64,000 nucleotides of DNA from Tetrahymena elliotti 4EA (taxonomy: Eukaryota > Ciliophora > Oligohymenophorea > Hymenostomatida > Tetrahymenidae), in the NCBI GenBank assembly GCA_000231825.2, contig JH720299.1, positions 642,490 through 706,489 of the forward strand, written 5' to 3'. The translations under genes were made by a program, and so were the position numbers. Below, in pieces: positions 1-13,342 of this stretch (within the stretch, counting starts at the first letter, position 1; every line of letters starts with the position of its first letter). The notes beneath the pieces are model-generated. The model searched no databases, had not been told where the DNA came from, and saw nothing but the letters and a program-made list of their open reading frames with translations.

Positions 1-2960
1 TAAAATTCATTCATACTTTATTTCCTCTAAATTTGAATTGAAAATAAGTTAATAATATTTAATTATTTATTTTTTAATATTAATTAAAAAAAATTTTTTT
101 TTAACAATAAATTTTTTAAATTTGGGGGAAAGAAGGTAGATAATTGAAAGGAGAGGTTAGTTTATTCTATCTTGTTTTAAAAGAATTGTTGAGAAAATTG
201 TATTAAAATATCATCAACATACAAAAATAGAAGGGTAAATAATATTGGCTAATTTGCAAAAGAAATGTCAACATATTTGATAAACACATTTTTAGAAACT
301 ACCAATAGTAGAATTTTCTTTTTTATTCTTGAAATGAAAATTCAAGCAAACTAATAGTTCTTATTTATCTAATTTATTCCTTAATTTAAAAAGAATAAAG
401 AATTAAGACTAAAGGAGTGCTATAGCGTAAACTAAAAGAGAAAATTATCCCAAAGATTAACTTTGCTTGCTTTTTCATTGCTTTTAACATATTGCAAACT
501 GATTAAGATGTAACTGTTTGCATAGTTAAAAAGATACAATTAAGTTATTTAATCTAGGATTAAAGCATTTGTTGCTAAAAAAGAAAAAGAATAAAGTAGA
601 TAAAGCAATGAACAAACAGATAAATTATACTTTTCATTAATTTTTTAAGTTTTTTGAAGACAATGACTAATATCAAAGAAATTAACATTTTAATTAATAA
701 TAGGGAGAATACTACTATTAATAGTTTAACTAATCCTATGCTGTATTTATTTTTGAATATGTTTTTCAAAAAAAAATCATAAGAAGTGTGTCCTTGACCT
801 TAGAAGCATTAAAAAATGAGAAAATTTGACAATCGAAATTAATAAAGAAGTAAGTAGATAAATACACACACCTAAAAGTTAAAGATGATAATTTTAATAT
901 AAACTGTTGTATGTGATTATCTTATGATGCTATTACCCTATAGATTATTTGTAATTTTGATAAATACTTTCTTAAGATTTCCTTTTTCATCGTTTTGTCA
1001 TAGTTGAACAGAGAAATTAAAAGTAAGCAAAAGTAAAAGTTAAAATGAAATATACATTGTTATTAGATTGTGAGGAGCATTTTATGCATTAGAATTATAC
1101 TGTCCTACCATATCTCTCTCTCCATGTTTATCTGTTCAAATCATAAGTTAAATGTTAATTGTTTTTATATCCTTCATTAAATAAAAACTTTCCACAACTT
1201 CTCTATCCTCACTTATACAATTTGAAGGGTTTATACTGTTTTCATAGATAGATAGATCCCTCTTCTAAAGATATTTTTTTTCTCCAATAAGTATTTGAAA
1301 TAGCTGTTATTTTTGGAAAACAGAAAAATTAGTTGGATTACAGTATCTAGAATTAAATGAAATTTAACCAAAAATGTAATATGAACACTATTTGAATATA
1401 GAGATAATAATTTTTCAATTCCGTATTCTTTGGTAGCAGCCTTTAGAAAGATTAAAGCAATAAATAGAGGGAATACTTTTTTAAATTAAATCAAAGTAGA
1501 TTAAATCAATAATACTTTTTGAACTATCAAAATTAGGTGAATGTGTTATTAGTTACTAACTTACAATCATTTATGTTAGGTACAATTAATGGGAAATAGA
1601 ATAGTAATTTTTACTTTCTTTCAACAAATAATTATAAATATTACCAAATTTTGAATTATCTAATACTTAAGTAGTAATAAGTAATTCACTTTAATATATA
1701 ATCACATACAGGATAGCATATTTTCTTTTACTTTAAAGCAAGGTCTAGTAGACACACCATAATGTAAAATTTTTACTTTTCAAAAGCAATTGAGTATTCA
1801 AAAGTTATTAGTTATATACCCATAAATCTAGTAGAGTTAATTACTTAAAAAAATCATTAGACTTTGCAGAATATCCCTATGTATGCCTTGCACCTCCATA
1901 TGTTATTTTCTTTTTTGATTGAAAATATTGAAAAAAATGCATGTTTTAGTTTTTTGCTATTTTATAACTAATTTAGCTCTTTTTCTTCTATTTTTATTTT
2001 AAATTAAGATTATATAACACATTAATAACCAATTAAAGGGAGTTGAAGATGAAGATCGATTTATAATATAAAAATACATTTTTTGTCTTCTTTCATATTT
2101 TATTGAAAAAAAATATAAAATAGAAATAATTAAAATAATTGCTATGAAAAATATTGTTATTTATATCTAAAAAATGTTTATGAAGTATTAAAAATAAATA
2201 AAAAAAGAAATCAGTGAATAAAAAAACTAAATTATAAAACAATTAGATTTAAAAATCACTAAAAATTATTTTTGTTAGTTTTCTTGAAAATAAATGAACA
2301 TTTTTTCTTTAATTAATTAATTAATGTTTTGTTTTATTGATTAAGAAATGTTACATAATTTCAACCAAAAGATTATAAAAATAATAATATATCTATCTGA
2401 AATTGGATTATTAATTAATTGTAAGAATTAAAGTTATTTTTTGTGTGGATAAAAATTATCAAGAAATGAATTTCAAAGAGAAAAAGTAAAGAAAGATTAC
2501 TTAATATGAATACAATCAATTAGAATTCCTTTGAAAATTGGATAATTTAATTAATATTTAAAGCAGATGAGTAGAATGGCAATTAATTTGATATTTTTTC
2601 AAAAAAATTAGATTTTTGATAAAAGAAGGAAGAAAATAGATTAAGTGAACTATATTAATAATTTGATGGGTAAAAATGAAGATTAGAAGATAGATAATAT
2701 TTACCAAAAAATTTGATAACAAACAAACAAAAAAAGAATCAATGATAAATATAATAAACAAAAAATAAATAAAGAAAGAAGATGTATATCTATATTGATA
2801 ATAAAATGTATGTGCTTGTTATATTACCAAAAAAGCATAATTGAAATTACTTTTTGTTAGTGATTGATTATAACAAACAAAATAATAAAAATGAAATTGT
2901 TAATAATTAAAAGTTAATAAAATGAATGAATGAAGAGATAATTCAAAGAATTTGTTAAAA

Positions 2961-3005
2961 AATAATAATGAATGAATGAATGTATGAATCTGTTTATGAA
3001 TTTAT
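2961..3005. repeat. GAAT/AATG microsatellite
   Basis: A short tandem run of AATG units follows AAT repeats and then decays into related TATGAAT words. It lies in non-coding spacer; no function is evident. Confidence 0.6.
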
Positions 3006-3220
3006 ATATATGAATCGATGAGTATTGGTCGGTAGTCCATTCGTTTAATTTTGTAAATATTTCTTTGGATTGAATGATAGAAGAAATTAATTTGAAAGAT
3101 TATTAAAAAAAAATTAATAAATTAATTAGGTGTTATCTATCAATATTGTTTGTTTTTTTAACAAATAGCTATATTTATATTAATAATTCATACAATTGCA
3201 AAAAGGTTTATTACGAATAG

Positions 3221-3232
3221 TATATATAAATA
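3221..3232 (+). promoter_or_regulatory. Possible TATA-like element of the Q/N-rich gene
   Basis: The word TATATATAAATA lies about 150 bases before the ATG at 3378, followed by unusually G/C-containing leader sequence (about 3235-3350). In DNA this A/T-rich such words arise by chance, so this is only a positional suggestion. Confidence 0.2.
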
Positions 3233-3377
3233 GAGCAAGCACTCATTGTGTTATTTATTTTAAAAGCTCATCATTATTCAAAATAGATAGCGAAGCAGTC
3301 AGTCTGTCAATCGACCAAGCAAGCAATTATATATTTTACTATAGCAACAAGTGATAAATATTATAATAACTTGATTC

Positions 3378-6300
3378 ATGAGTGTAAATAAAGCTAACGT
3401 TCGCCATTCTAAAAACTTTTCCTATTCTAATTTAAATGAGTCTAACAACAACAACAGCAGTAATCCTAAAATTTTGGACATTCATGAGAAGTACCACGTT
3501 CCATTTGGGACTTCATCGGCCAGTCAGAATTCTACTCCTTCAAATTCAATAGTTTCAAATATAAAGTAATCATTTCTATGCAATTATTTATTTCATTTAA
3601 TCAAAGACCATCTTTACGAGTCTCGTTTTGCTTGATGTTTAGCTTGAATAATCAATCAACATGAATGAAATATTTGGAGTAATATAAGATTGTATTTATT
3701 CTTTAATTAAAAATAATCTAGAAAAGTGATAGGTTCGAATTCAGTAGTAATGCATCAAAATAATTAGCAAAAGAAGAATAGCATAAATGGTAAAAGCTCT
3801 CCAAAATATTTGAACCTTTCAGTAATTTATTTTTAATGATAAACATCATTTTCTATATAAAAAAAGTCAAATTTTGAATTCAATAAAAATGCATAAAATC
3901 ATCAAGATGAAGCTTAAAAAATAATTTAAAATAAATAGGGAAATGAAGTTAGAATGCAGAATTAAACTTTGTCATATTTTCCATCAAACAATTTGGTTAA
4001 CAATTAGGGGAGCAAAAAATTAAGTAGAAAGGAAAGCAACGGCTCTAATAGTGAGGAAATAAACTAGTTGAATTAATAGCAGTTATTTGTAAAGCAGTTA
4101 GCTCTATCAAATTAGATGGATTAAACTAACAATAATGAAGAAAATTCTTTAAATGGCAATGTTGTTACAAGCTCTAATGAACTTAATTTGGGATTAGCCC
4201 AAGGGAATATTTCATCTTCATCATCAAATTAGATTTCAGCTAAGGAGTAGATTGGAGGAGGTAAATAGCAACCTCAATTCAAACTTTACTCTTAAATGTA
4301 TGAATAAATGAAATAAAGCAAATAAGCGAGTAATTCCAAAGCTGGTTTCAATCAGTCTGAAGACCTTACAAATAAATTTTAGTCAAATAGTAATTCATAA
4401 ACAAATATTTTCAGTTAATAAAATCAATAAAACAGCAATAAGAGCTCCAATAACAGCAACAATGAGAATTAATATCAAAAAATAGCTCAATCAACAAAGC
4501 AATTTTAGTAAAATATGCAAAAAAATAGCAGTTATTCACCTGAAAATAAAAAGTCTTCTTCTCCAATGATTTAATTTAATTATTAATCTGTAATGGCTGT
4601 GAATTAAAAGAATTTAAAGCAATCTTAACTTCAAAATAGCTAACAACCAACAAATTTATCTTAATCAAATAATAATGAAATATCAAAAACATAACAATAA
4701 TCTCTATCTAACTCCAAAGGATAATCTATGAATTCATCTTTACAACTCAAAAGATAGCAAACAGAACAGAATAAACTCAATTTATTTTCTGAAGCACTTG
4801 CTAACAATTAACAACCTTCTTCACCTATGAAGAATATTAGATCTGGTGGATAGAAAACATCAATCGGTGAAAGCAAATCCACAAAACATTCTTAAAGCAA
4901 CAGCAAAGATCATTCACAATTTCTTTCATCAACTTAAAACAATTAATTTTTTTTCAATGGAAATGGACACAATAATTAAATAGATGGAAGAGTTTATTCT
5001 TCTACTCCTTCTCATAGTAAACAAATTCAATACATGTAACAATAATAACATAATAATAACTAAGTTTAATCTAATCTAACTACTTCAAATTCATAATCAG
5101 ATCTTCTCACATTAAATGGTAATTAATTATAGCAAATACCTAATGAAGAAATGAGTAATGCGTCTTCACCTTTAATTAAATCAATCGGAAGTGGGAAATT
5201 GGGCACAAACCAAAGAAAAGAGTTTGTTAAATAACATATATAGCTCTAATAATAAATTCATCCTTTTCATCGTTAGACCTACTCAGTTACTAACATAAAA
5301 TCTAATCAGACAATGCAATTAAATTAATCATAACAATCTGTTTAACATAATTAAGAAGGATATTTGTAACAATTCAGTAAGGATGCAACAAGGAATTAAA
5401 ACAGTTCTTCAAATACTAATTCTTTATCCTAAGTAAAGAGGAATTAAAGTAATCCAAAATAAACATTAAATATTAGTGTTAATAATACATCAGCTGTAGG
5501 AAATAATACATTTTATTTACCAAATAACACTTATACAAATCTAACAAATTTAAGTACAACGAATGCAGCTAATTAATCAAAACAATAAATGAATAGTAGT
5601 CATTTAAAATAAAACATAAAAAATACAACAAACATTAAAAATACGGATGTCTCTTTAGAGTAAATGAAAAGAATTTACATCCCTACAACAGGAGAATAAA
5701 TTAAAAATTACAACAGCTACATGAGTAATGCCTAATCTAAAAGTCCCTCAAAAAATGATTCTAAAATACATGAGTATGATAACATTAATTTCATAACAGG
5801 ATAAACAAGTAAAGGAGAAGAAGATAGAAAGGGAATAAAAAAAGAAATCTAATTAAGAGAAATGCAAAATTATTGGTTAAAATTGTTCTAATTGAATAAT
5901 ACTAATAATAATTCATAAAACCCAAGTGTAAGTAGTAGTTTAGAGAAGAAAAAGCCTTAATTGCTCATGGTTTAGGGCAAAGGTGTTCAAGAAACAAATA
6001 AAAATTAAACTTAATAAAATCAAGGTTAATTTACCAGCAGAAAGTTAGCTGCTTATTAAAATGGAATAAAATAAATAACTGAATATGATTCATCTCTCAA
6101 GCAGATTGTTGATTAAATCCTTTTATTCAATCAAGTTTATTTAAATTAAGTACCCGGTTTGATACAAGAAAATGATAAACTTAGACAAGCTAACAAAATT
6201 AATTTAGAAGAAATTGCTGAATTGAAAAAAAAAGTAGCTATGAGTGACAGCGTTATGATTAAACTTAAGAAAGATCTCACTAAATGTGAACAATAATTAG

Positions 6301-8254
6301 CTAATTTCACCACATAAACATCTCTCAACCAAGAACAATTGATTGTTCTTTCTGGAGAAAAATCTCCTGCAAAACTATAACAAAACCAACAGTTAATAAC
6401 AGAAAACCAAAATCTCCAAATGATTATCCAATAACAGCAAACAGAAATTGAACAATACAAAGAAAGAGAAAATTAAATCAGAGAATTGCTTATTGAATTT
6501 AACAAAAAAGGTTTAATTTAAATTGATGTCAACGGTGATGCACTCATTCGTTCAATCCACCACAATCCTGAATCTGAAGATAACCAATCAGGAAACAGAG
6601 AAGAATACAAGCTTTGCAAAAAGAATCTTAAAGAACTCCTCAAAGAGTAAAAAGGAAATAACTCAATTAACGGAGATCATCTCGCTGATGATTCAAGTAA
6701 ATCTATTTATTTACATTAAAAATTGTCTTAATTAAATTATTGACAGAATTTCATTTGAGAAACATTTATGAAATGAGTTCGAAAAGGGGCACATATTATT
6801 TGTATTTTAACCATTTTTAGAATTTTTATTATAACTTGTCTGTTTTCTTTCTCTTTCCTTGTTTAAAGAAACTATTTACAAAAATTCCCCAATCTAAAAA
6901 AATTAAAAGAAAGATAAAATGTAAAATTGAATATTGTCACTTTTTATTGGCTAAAGTAATTAAAAAATTTTGGAAGAATTAATGAATCAATTAATGGTTT
7001 TTAATTTGATTAATCAAATTTATTTTTTTAAATAAAAATTAAACAATAGCTTTCTAAATGAATTGTAGATATTTTTTATTTTATGTTGAAAGTTTTCTAG
7101 AATTTAATTAATTAATGATTTGTTTTATTTTATAAAAATTAGGAATCAGTGATTCTCAAGAGAGTAGTTTTGGATTTATTGGAAAAGTAACTTTGTAGGA
7201 GATAGAAACTCAGTAGGAATTAGAAAAATAATAAAGCGAAAGTCCTATGAATAGATAATAGTCACCAAAAAAAGTGGATGGACAGTTGAAAGAAAAACTA
7301 AAACTCAATATGGCTCAAGTTTAAGAAACTTAAAAGCTAATCATTTAATAATAAGCTATCTAAGAATAGAATGAGAAGGAAATGTAAATGCACTAACAAA
7401 TGCTTAAGCAATAAGAAGCTGCTTTGATAGCTTAATAAAATTAAATGAAGATGTAACAAAAAGGAGGTAAATTGAAAACATAAAATATTTAAGCACAAAA
7501 TCAAATTCTTAAGAATCCTTAGTCAATTAGCTTACCATAATAGAATCAACAATAAATTTAATAGCAATAGCAAATAATTAATAACTAATAATTCAACTAG
7601 AAGTAATTACAGTAACAACAACAATAATAATAGTTTTAGGCAATGCAATAACAATAGTAATAAATGCAATCATTTTAGCAGTAGTTATAGTAACAGCAAT
7701 AATAAGCTAATTAAAATGCAATTAAGATATAGAATTCTAATTAAATCAGTGGCATTAATAGTAAGCAATCAGAAGATATGATAATTCGTGATTTGGCTCA
7801 TATTGAAAATTCAAATATTGAGTACGACGAATTAACAGAAGATTAATTAAACTAATAATATTTGTAAGATTAATTGTAGATCATATAGTTACATTAATAG
7901 CAATTAAATTTATAAAATAATAAAACTAACTAATAAAATACTCCTTGCGCTTCTGGATCAGGAGCTGGAGAAAGTTTTATTAGTAGTGGCAATGGTGTTA
8001 AAATGCCAAAACCAAATATGTAGAAACTTTAATTGAAGAATTTGCAAAAATCTGTCAGTCCTCCCAAATAAATAATAGTAACTCAAGAAAATAATTAGTA
8101 AGGAGCATAAAATAAACCAGTTATTAATAAAATAGAAATTGAAGACTCAAGTGGAATGGGTTTTCATGATGAGTTTATGAGTAGACTTGATGAATTTAGT
8201 CTCTCATGGAGAAAAGCTGCTGAAAGAGAAAGAAAACCTCACACTTAATTTTGA
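3378..8254 (+). CDS. Q/N/S-rich coiled-coil protein, 1409 aa, four exons
   Basis: Model: join(3378..3565, 3722..3821, 3867..6696, 7143..8254), ATG to TGA, 1410 codons, with consistent GTAA...AG introns of 156, 45 and 446 bp. I do not recognise the family. Residues about 60-900 are low-complexity Asn, Gln, Ser and Thr with scattered short charged patches. A more ordinary charged segment (about residues 890-1060) looks like coiled coil. It is followed by a Gln-dominated tract encoded largely by TAA/TAG and CAA (about 1060-1210). The C-terminus is less biased and ends in a compact acidic/aromatic motif (DEFMSRLDEFSLSWRKAA) and a basic tail. No membrane segment or catalytic motif is visible. Prion-like composition plus coiled coil suggests a scaffold or RNP-associated protein, but that is inference. 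The ATG is the first in frame and is followed directly by normal coding sequence. Confidence 0.85.
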
Positions 8255-8323
8255 TTAAATAAAGTATTAATAAAAATAAACAAACCAAATAAAACCATAA
8301 ATAATAATATCATTGAATTAATA

Positions 8324-8671
8324 ATGAGTAAATCTATCGTTCAAAAATCCATAAAAATAATCTCAACAAATTTCTAAAACAATTTTTCCGAAATAAAAAA
8401 TGAATAGATTTCTGTTGATATAGCTATTGGTTATTTATGCTTATATGAGCAGCTTAGGAAAGTAGAATATATTTAATTTGAAAAAGATTTCATCAATTAA
8501 ATTCATAACTCTTTCAAAGATGTAAAATTAAGGAATCTTCTTGTTATAGAAAAAATCGACCATATTCTGATTTTCATCAAAAACCAATAAAAATAATTAA
8601 AAAACTTTTTTATATTTAAAAATAACTAAAATCATTAAAAAAATACAATTTAAACATTTAATTGTAATTGA
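8324..8671 (+). CDS. Small hypothetical protein, 115 aa, single exon
   Basis: An ATG-to-TGA frame of 116 codons begins 70 bases after the stop of the Q/N-rich gene on the same strand. The product is Ile/Leu/Lys-rich with alternating hydrophobic and charged residues and would form helices. It has mixed composition in its first 90 residues (DIAIGYLCLYEQLRKVEY), then decays into Lys/Asn/Gln. With TGA as the only stop, frames of this length can occur by chance in A/T-rich DNA, and the spacing from the upstream gene is short for a separate gene. It may be a real small gene or part of that gene's 3' UTR. Confidence 0.35.
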
Positions 8672-9575
8672 CATAAATAAATATATTAATTTTCATATTT
8701 AATATTCTTATTTTTTATACTTTTCTGTACATAATTGTATATTCATTCATTTTAATCATTCCATTATTTTAGTTCCTCCCTTTTTACTCACTATAAACCC
8801 TTAAATTAAATGGTAAATTATAGAAAGACTTCATAACAATATTACCATAAGCAGTAAAATTAATTAGAAAGAACTCGGTTAATTTATTTTAATTAGAAAG
8901 AATAGTAGTTGGTTTTGAAAAAATCTTTCTTTTCATTGCTAATGAAAACAAATTATTTAAAATTTTAGTTTTTGATTAACTTACTATGTAATTAAACATC
9001 TTGATAGAGCTTACATTTAGTTTTACTTGATTTTCTTAAATTTATTTTTTCTAGAAAAAAAGAATATTTAAATGCAAATATCAGCTTGTTCAGTTCTATA
9101 TATGTTTAGAATTAATATGCTGAGGTTACTTGATTTTTTTTATTAAAACAATTCATTTATCAAGTAAATTTTATGATAAAGAATTGAATTAAATAGATTT
9201 AGCTTACAGATAATTTTATAGGATTATGATAAAAAAAAGTGAAAAGAAAATATCGTGAATCGCTTAAAAGAATCTAGCAATTTAAAGGATAAATCAAACA
9301 AAGATTTACTTTTGATTAAATTTTTAAAATTAGAGGATGTACAGAAATAAATTACAACCATTAAATTTAAAATGAAAAATAATGCATTTAAATAACCACT
9401 AGAATTAATTTATTTTAAGAAAAATTTCTTTTTTTTGAATCAAGAAAATTAAGTTAATTTTGTATTGATGCATTATCTTCTTACTATTAATAATTAAGTT
9501 AATTTTACATAATGAGAAGTTTATAATTTTTAAATATCAAGAAAAATCATTTAAATTTTGAAATCAAAAAAGAAA
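8672..9575. other. Intergenic spacer
   Basis: About 0.9 kb of A/T-rich sequence between the small ORF and the first membrane-family gene. No coding pattern, RNA gene or repeat stands out. Confidence 0.6.
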
Positions 9576-12500
9576 ATGACCAATTTTTTTACAAAAGCAT
9601 TTGCGAAATTTGATATATTTGGCTCTGAAGTGGGGCTAAATTACCAAAAGGATAACATATTTAAAACAACATTTGGAGGATTCATGACCTTAGGTTTTTT
9701 TGCTTTTTTAGGGATCTTTTTTTGGAACAATGTAAATTCATTCTTTTAAAAAAATGAATGAAAAAGTTAATTTTTTTTCTAAAAAACTAGATTTTATCAT
9801 TTCTCAACAAAGGTAAACAATCGCTTTTGTTAATGAGCTATAAATTTTGTTTTAGAATGTGTAGAAATAAAGTCTTAGGAAAAGACATTTTAAAATAATA
9901 TTTTAGAAGAAAAAAAAAAAAAATGCTCTCATGAAAATAGTAAATAGAAATTTTGCTTGCAATTATAAAATTCTGTATTTTTAACAAATATCGCCCAGCA
10001 ATTGATTTACTAGAAAATAATCAAGAGAAAAATATTTAAAAATAAATTAATCAATTATGGAGGTTAGGTTACTGATAAAAAAAATTAAATTTGTGACTTG
10101 AAAAATTAAATAATTTACTAGTAACTCTTTCAATATTTTAAGGTATTTTATTTAATTAATTAGAAAGTGTATATTCAACCACAAACAGACAATTCTATTT
10201 AGATCCTCCAACAGTTACTCTAAATTCTAAAAATTTTATGTTTGCTGTTTAAATTAACTAAGATGATTTCATTTAGAGTCCTTACCTCAACATCACCTTT
10301 GAAACAAGAGACTATGTCACTTATCCTAATGGCACTAAAATTAAAAAACTTGTATATTATTTTCAAAAAAAACTTTAAAAACTCTTTCATATTTTTATTA
10401 ATTAACAAAGTACCCCACTTAACTAGAACCATGCACTGCAGCACATTGGTCTTAACTTCCTGAATATGGACTTAATTGGACAGAAACCTTCTACACATAT
10501 AACTTTAAATAATTTCTTTGTCCATAGTAAATTTTCTATATAAATTAATTTTTTCAAAAAATATTAAACTATTTAGTTTTAAAAAGCATAAAAATGTCAA
10601 CAAATACATCAATCTAATCTTCTATTTTATTTTAGGAAAGACTATGAATTTTAGTTAGGAGGGACATATATTTCTGAACATTTTAATCATTGGAAATTTT
10701 CTGTTGTTAAATGTTCAAATAATACTATGCATGATGCTCTTTGGAAACCTACTTGTAAGAGTGATGAATAAGTTGAATAATACTTCAATAAGACACAGAA
10801 TATTAGATTTAAGATTTTTACAAGCAATTTTATAATTAATGGATTAGAAAGCAAACACTATGTTGATAATTTCGTTGAAGACTCAATCTTTTTTTTGGTA
10901 TAGAATAAAAATGTAATTTATTTTTGAAAGAATTTTATAAAAATATAAGATATAATTAAAAACAATTAGTCATATATTACATCAGATATTTATTTGAGTG
11001 AAAATATCATTCAAACTGATTAAAGCCTAATGCCATTTCCTAGTATAAAAAATGAAACAATTATTAATTTTTAGTCTAAAAATTTTAGAGATTAATACAC
11101 TTTTGGTTAAATTGGAACTGTTTTTGCTGATTTCTTTATCAGAAAAGATCCTTTTGTTTTAACCATAAATAGATCTTTTCAGAAAATTAGTTAAATTATT
11201 TCTTATGTTGGTGGCTTTGCATAGATCTTTATTTTAGGAACTGCAATTTTGGGTAAAAATTATCTATTTTTCTTCAAAATATTCAAAAAGTTAAATTTAT
11301 AATTGAAAATATAAATTAATTTTATTGAAAATAGTTAACTTTTATAATGAATATATTTATGCGCTCTCTCTGGCAAATAAGATTTATGATTTTTAGTTTT
11401 CAAATGATTAATAAAAGAAAGATAAGAGAAATTAACAAATATCGTAGAAATAATTTCAATAATAATATTCAGATAACCATCAAATAGAAACATAAAATAG
11501 ATTAAGTGTATTCTAAAAAATAGCCAAAAAGAATTCAAATGAGATGAAAATAAATCAGAAATTAGATGATCAAACAGAGCAGCTAGATTTAGAAAAATAA
11601 AATATTTAAAAGCAAGATAACCCTTAATAAGTTAATATAAATTTACCAAATAAAAATATTAACAAATTAACAATAAGAGAAAATGAAGGATTATTACCTT
11701 TAGATGATTTAAAAGAAATTATAGCAAAAAGGAAATAGTTAATAGAGCATACACAATAAGTTTAACAATATTAAAAATTGCAAAATTTAAATAAAATCCA
11801 AAGATAAGTTAAAACTGAAAAATAGATTGATTAAAAATAGCAAATAGAAGATGATAATACATTTTAATAAAAACAAAATTGTAATGAAAATCAATTATAA
11901 TGTTAAGATAAAATAGAAAATCCAAGAATTAAAACTGATAAATTAGTTCCTACTTTTTAGATTGAATCTAAAATTGTGCTGAATGAAAGTATTCTTCCTG
12001 AAAGTCCTTTAGATATTTAGAATTCAGGTTTATTTTAAAAATAAATCACTAAAAATGATGATTATTAGAAAGAAATGGATAAAATTTAATCACAAGAAAT
12101 TAAAGATATATCACATGAATAAACGATTTAAATTACTAAATAAGCTATTGATATTTAGAATTTGAATAAAGAAGATATTATTTCATGTGAGAATATTCAT
12201 ATTACTTCTCATTAAGGATTGAGTTTGGCAAATACACCTTCAAATTATCTGTTAAAAGACACTCCAAAATCTAAATTTCATTCTTAAAATAACATTCTTC
12301 TGCATGGTTTGGGATATTAAAGTTAAAAGTAATTCCTTTAGAAAGAATTTGATTACCTGTTAAAGAAGTAAGCTACACTTTAAATGACTTTTAAATATTT
12401 CTTGTATAAAATCTCATGTCATAAATTCTTTAAGACTGAGCAGGTTTTGCTTTTAGATAAAGCAAATTCTTAAATGAAAAAAGACTTAGATATCTTCACA

Positions 12501-13342
12501 ATTATAAACAGAATCAAAGAAATTGAGAAATTTAAAAAACTATTTTTGGATAAAAACCAAGAAATATTATTTAATTTTTTCCCTAAACCAGTGATATCAG
12601 TTAATACTGAAGAATAAAATCTAACAAGAGCAGAAATTGAAGATTAAGTAAAAGAAAGTAAAATGAAAGATTCTCAGGTCAATATCAAACCACATAAAAT
12701 GAATGAGCAACAATAAAAAAAATTAAATGTAAGTATAAAAGTAGCTTCAATTGTACAAAAAGCTGCAAGTAAATTTAAAAAACCACTAATTTCCAAATTT
12801 AATGAGTACAATACTTTAAACACCTATAACATGCTTTATGATGCATATGAAAAACTTATTGCAGAAGGATAAAATAGCAAGTAAAATATTTAATTTAAAA
12901 TCAAAATCTTTATTATTTTAATCTTACTTAAATTTAAGAGATTGAACATAACTGTTCTAATAAAATTACCTTAGTCATCTCTTTTATATTTTACTTCTTT
13001 TATAAATCCATCCAATTTTTCCATACTATTAATAGGTTTAATAAAAAATTGATTGAGCTTCTTGGTGATGACCTGTCAAAAATATTTGAGATTTCCACAA
13101 TGTAAAATTAGTTTTTTGTAAAAAATAAATTAATAAACAAATTTATTTTGTAAATAAAAAGGATTGCGATTAAAGGAAAAATAAATTAAAAATCAAACTT
13201 TTCTCAATATGTAAACTAAAATAAAATATCATATTAACCTGATATTGTAGATTAGAATAGTAAAAAAAATATTTTGACTGATTAAATAACATCCTTTCCT
13301 TCAATTGAAAGAAAACTAGGATAAACTTAAAATTATTCATGA
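9576..13342 (+). CDS. Two-pass transmembrane protein family, copy A (944 aa, nine exons)
   Basis: Model: join(9576..9731, 9791..9812, 10164..10351, 10411..10526, 10636..10912, 10970..11252, 11335..12880, 13036..13101, 13162..13342); 945 codons. Exons 1-6 and exon 8 are identical in length to those of copy C at 20381, which fixes the splice sites and the ATG (product begins MTNFF; an upstream in-frame TTG is not used). Residues about 34-58 form a first membrane segment after a conserved DIFGSEVGLNYQ motif. A Cys-containing luminal/extracellular domain follows (about 60-320, several N-x-S/T sites). A second membrane segment is at about 325-347 (SYVGGFAQIFILGTAILG), then a long Gln/Lys-rich cytosolic tail with a conserved block around HGLGYQ...KQFL and TFKYFLYKI. 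The N-terminal pattern recalls the start of ERGIC/Erv41-type cargo receptors (weak inference). Function unknown. Confidence 0.9.
9791..9812 (+). other. 22-nt microexon of copy A
   Basis: Exon 2 is only 22 bases (ATTTTATCATTTCTCAACAA plus AG), between an AG acceptor and a GTAAAC donor. The paralogous gene has the same 22-base exon at 20601-20622. It carries residues just after the first membrane segment and shifts the phase from 0 to 1, so skipping it would break the frame. Confidence 0.8.

Larger units (their letters stand above)
1..3377. other. Long A/T-rich non-coding stretch upstream of the first gene
   Basis: I find no convincing coding region here on either strand under the ciliate code. 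The sequence is A/T homopolymer-rich with short low-complexity runs: TTAATTAATTAA-type palindromes near 2310 and GAAT repeats near 2968-2991. The two short open frames on the minus strand (about 575-769 and 2558-2761) are low-complexity Phe/Leu/Ile strings typical of A/T-rich spacer. The last few hundred bases probably carry the promoter and 5' leader of the gene starting at 3378. Confidence 0.6.

Noticed and set aside
6146..6460. Minus-strand 104-codon frame inside the Q/N-rich gene
   Set aside because: Antisense to the coiled-coil part of that gene; its apparent Cys/Trp content is the complement of Gln/Lys codons.
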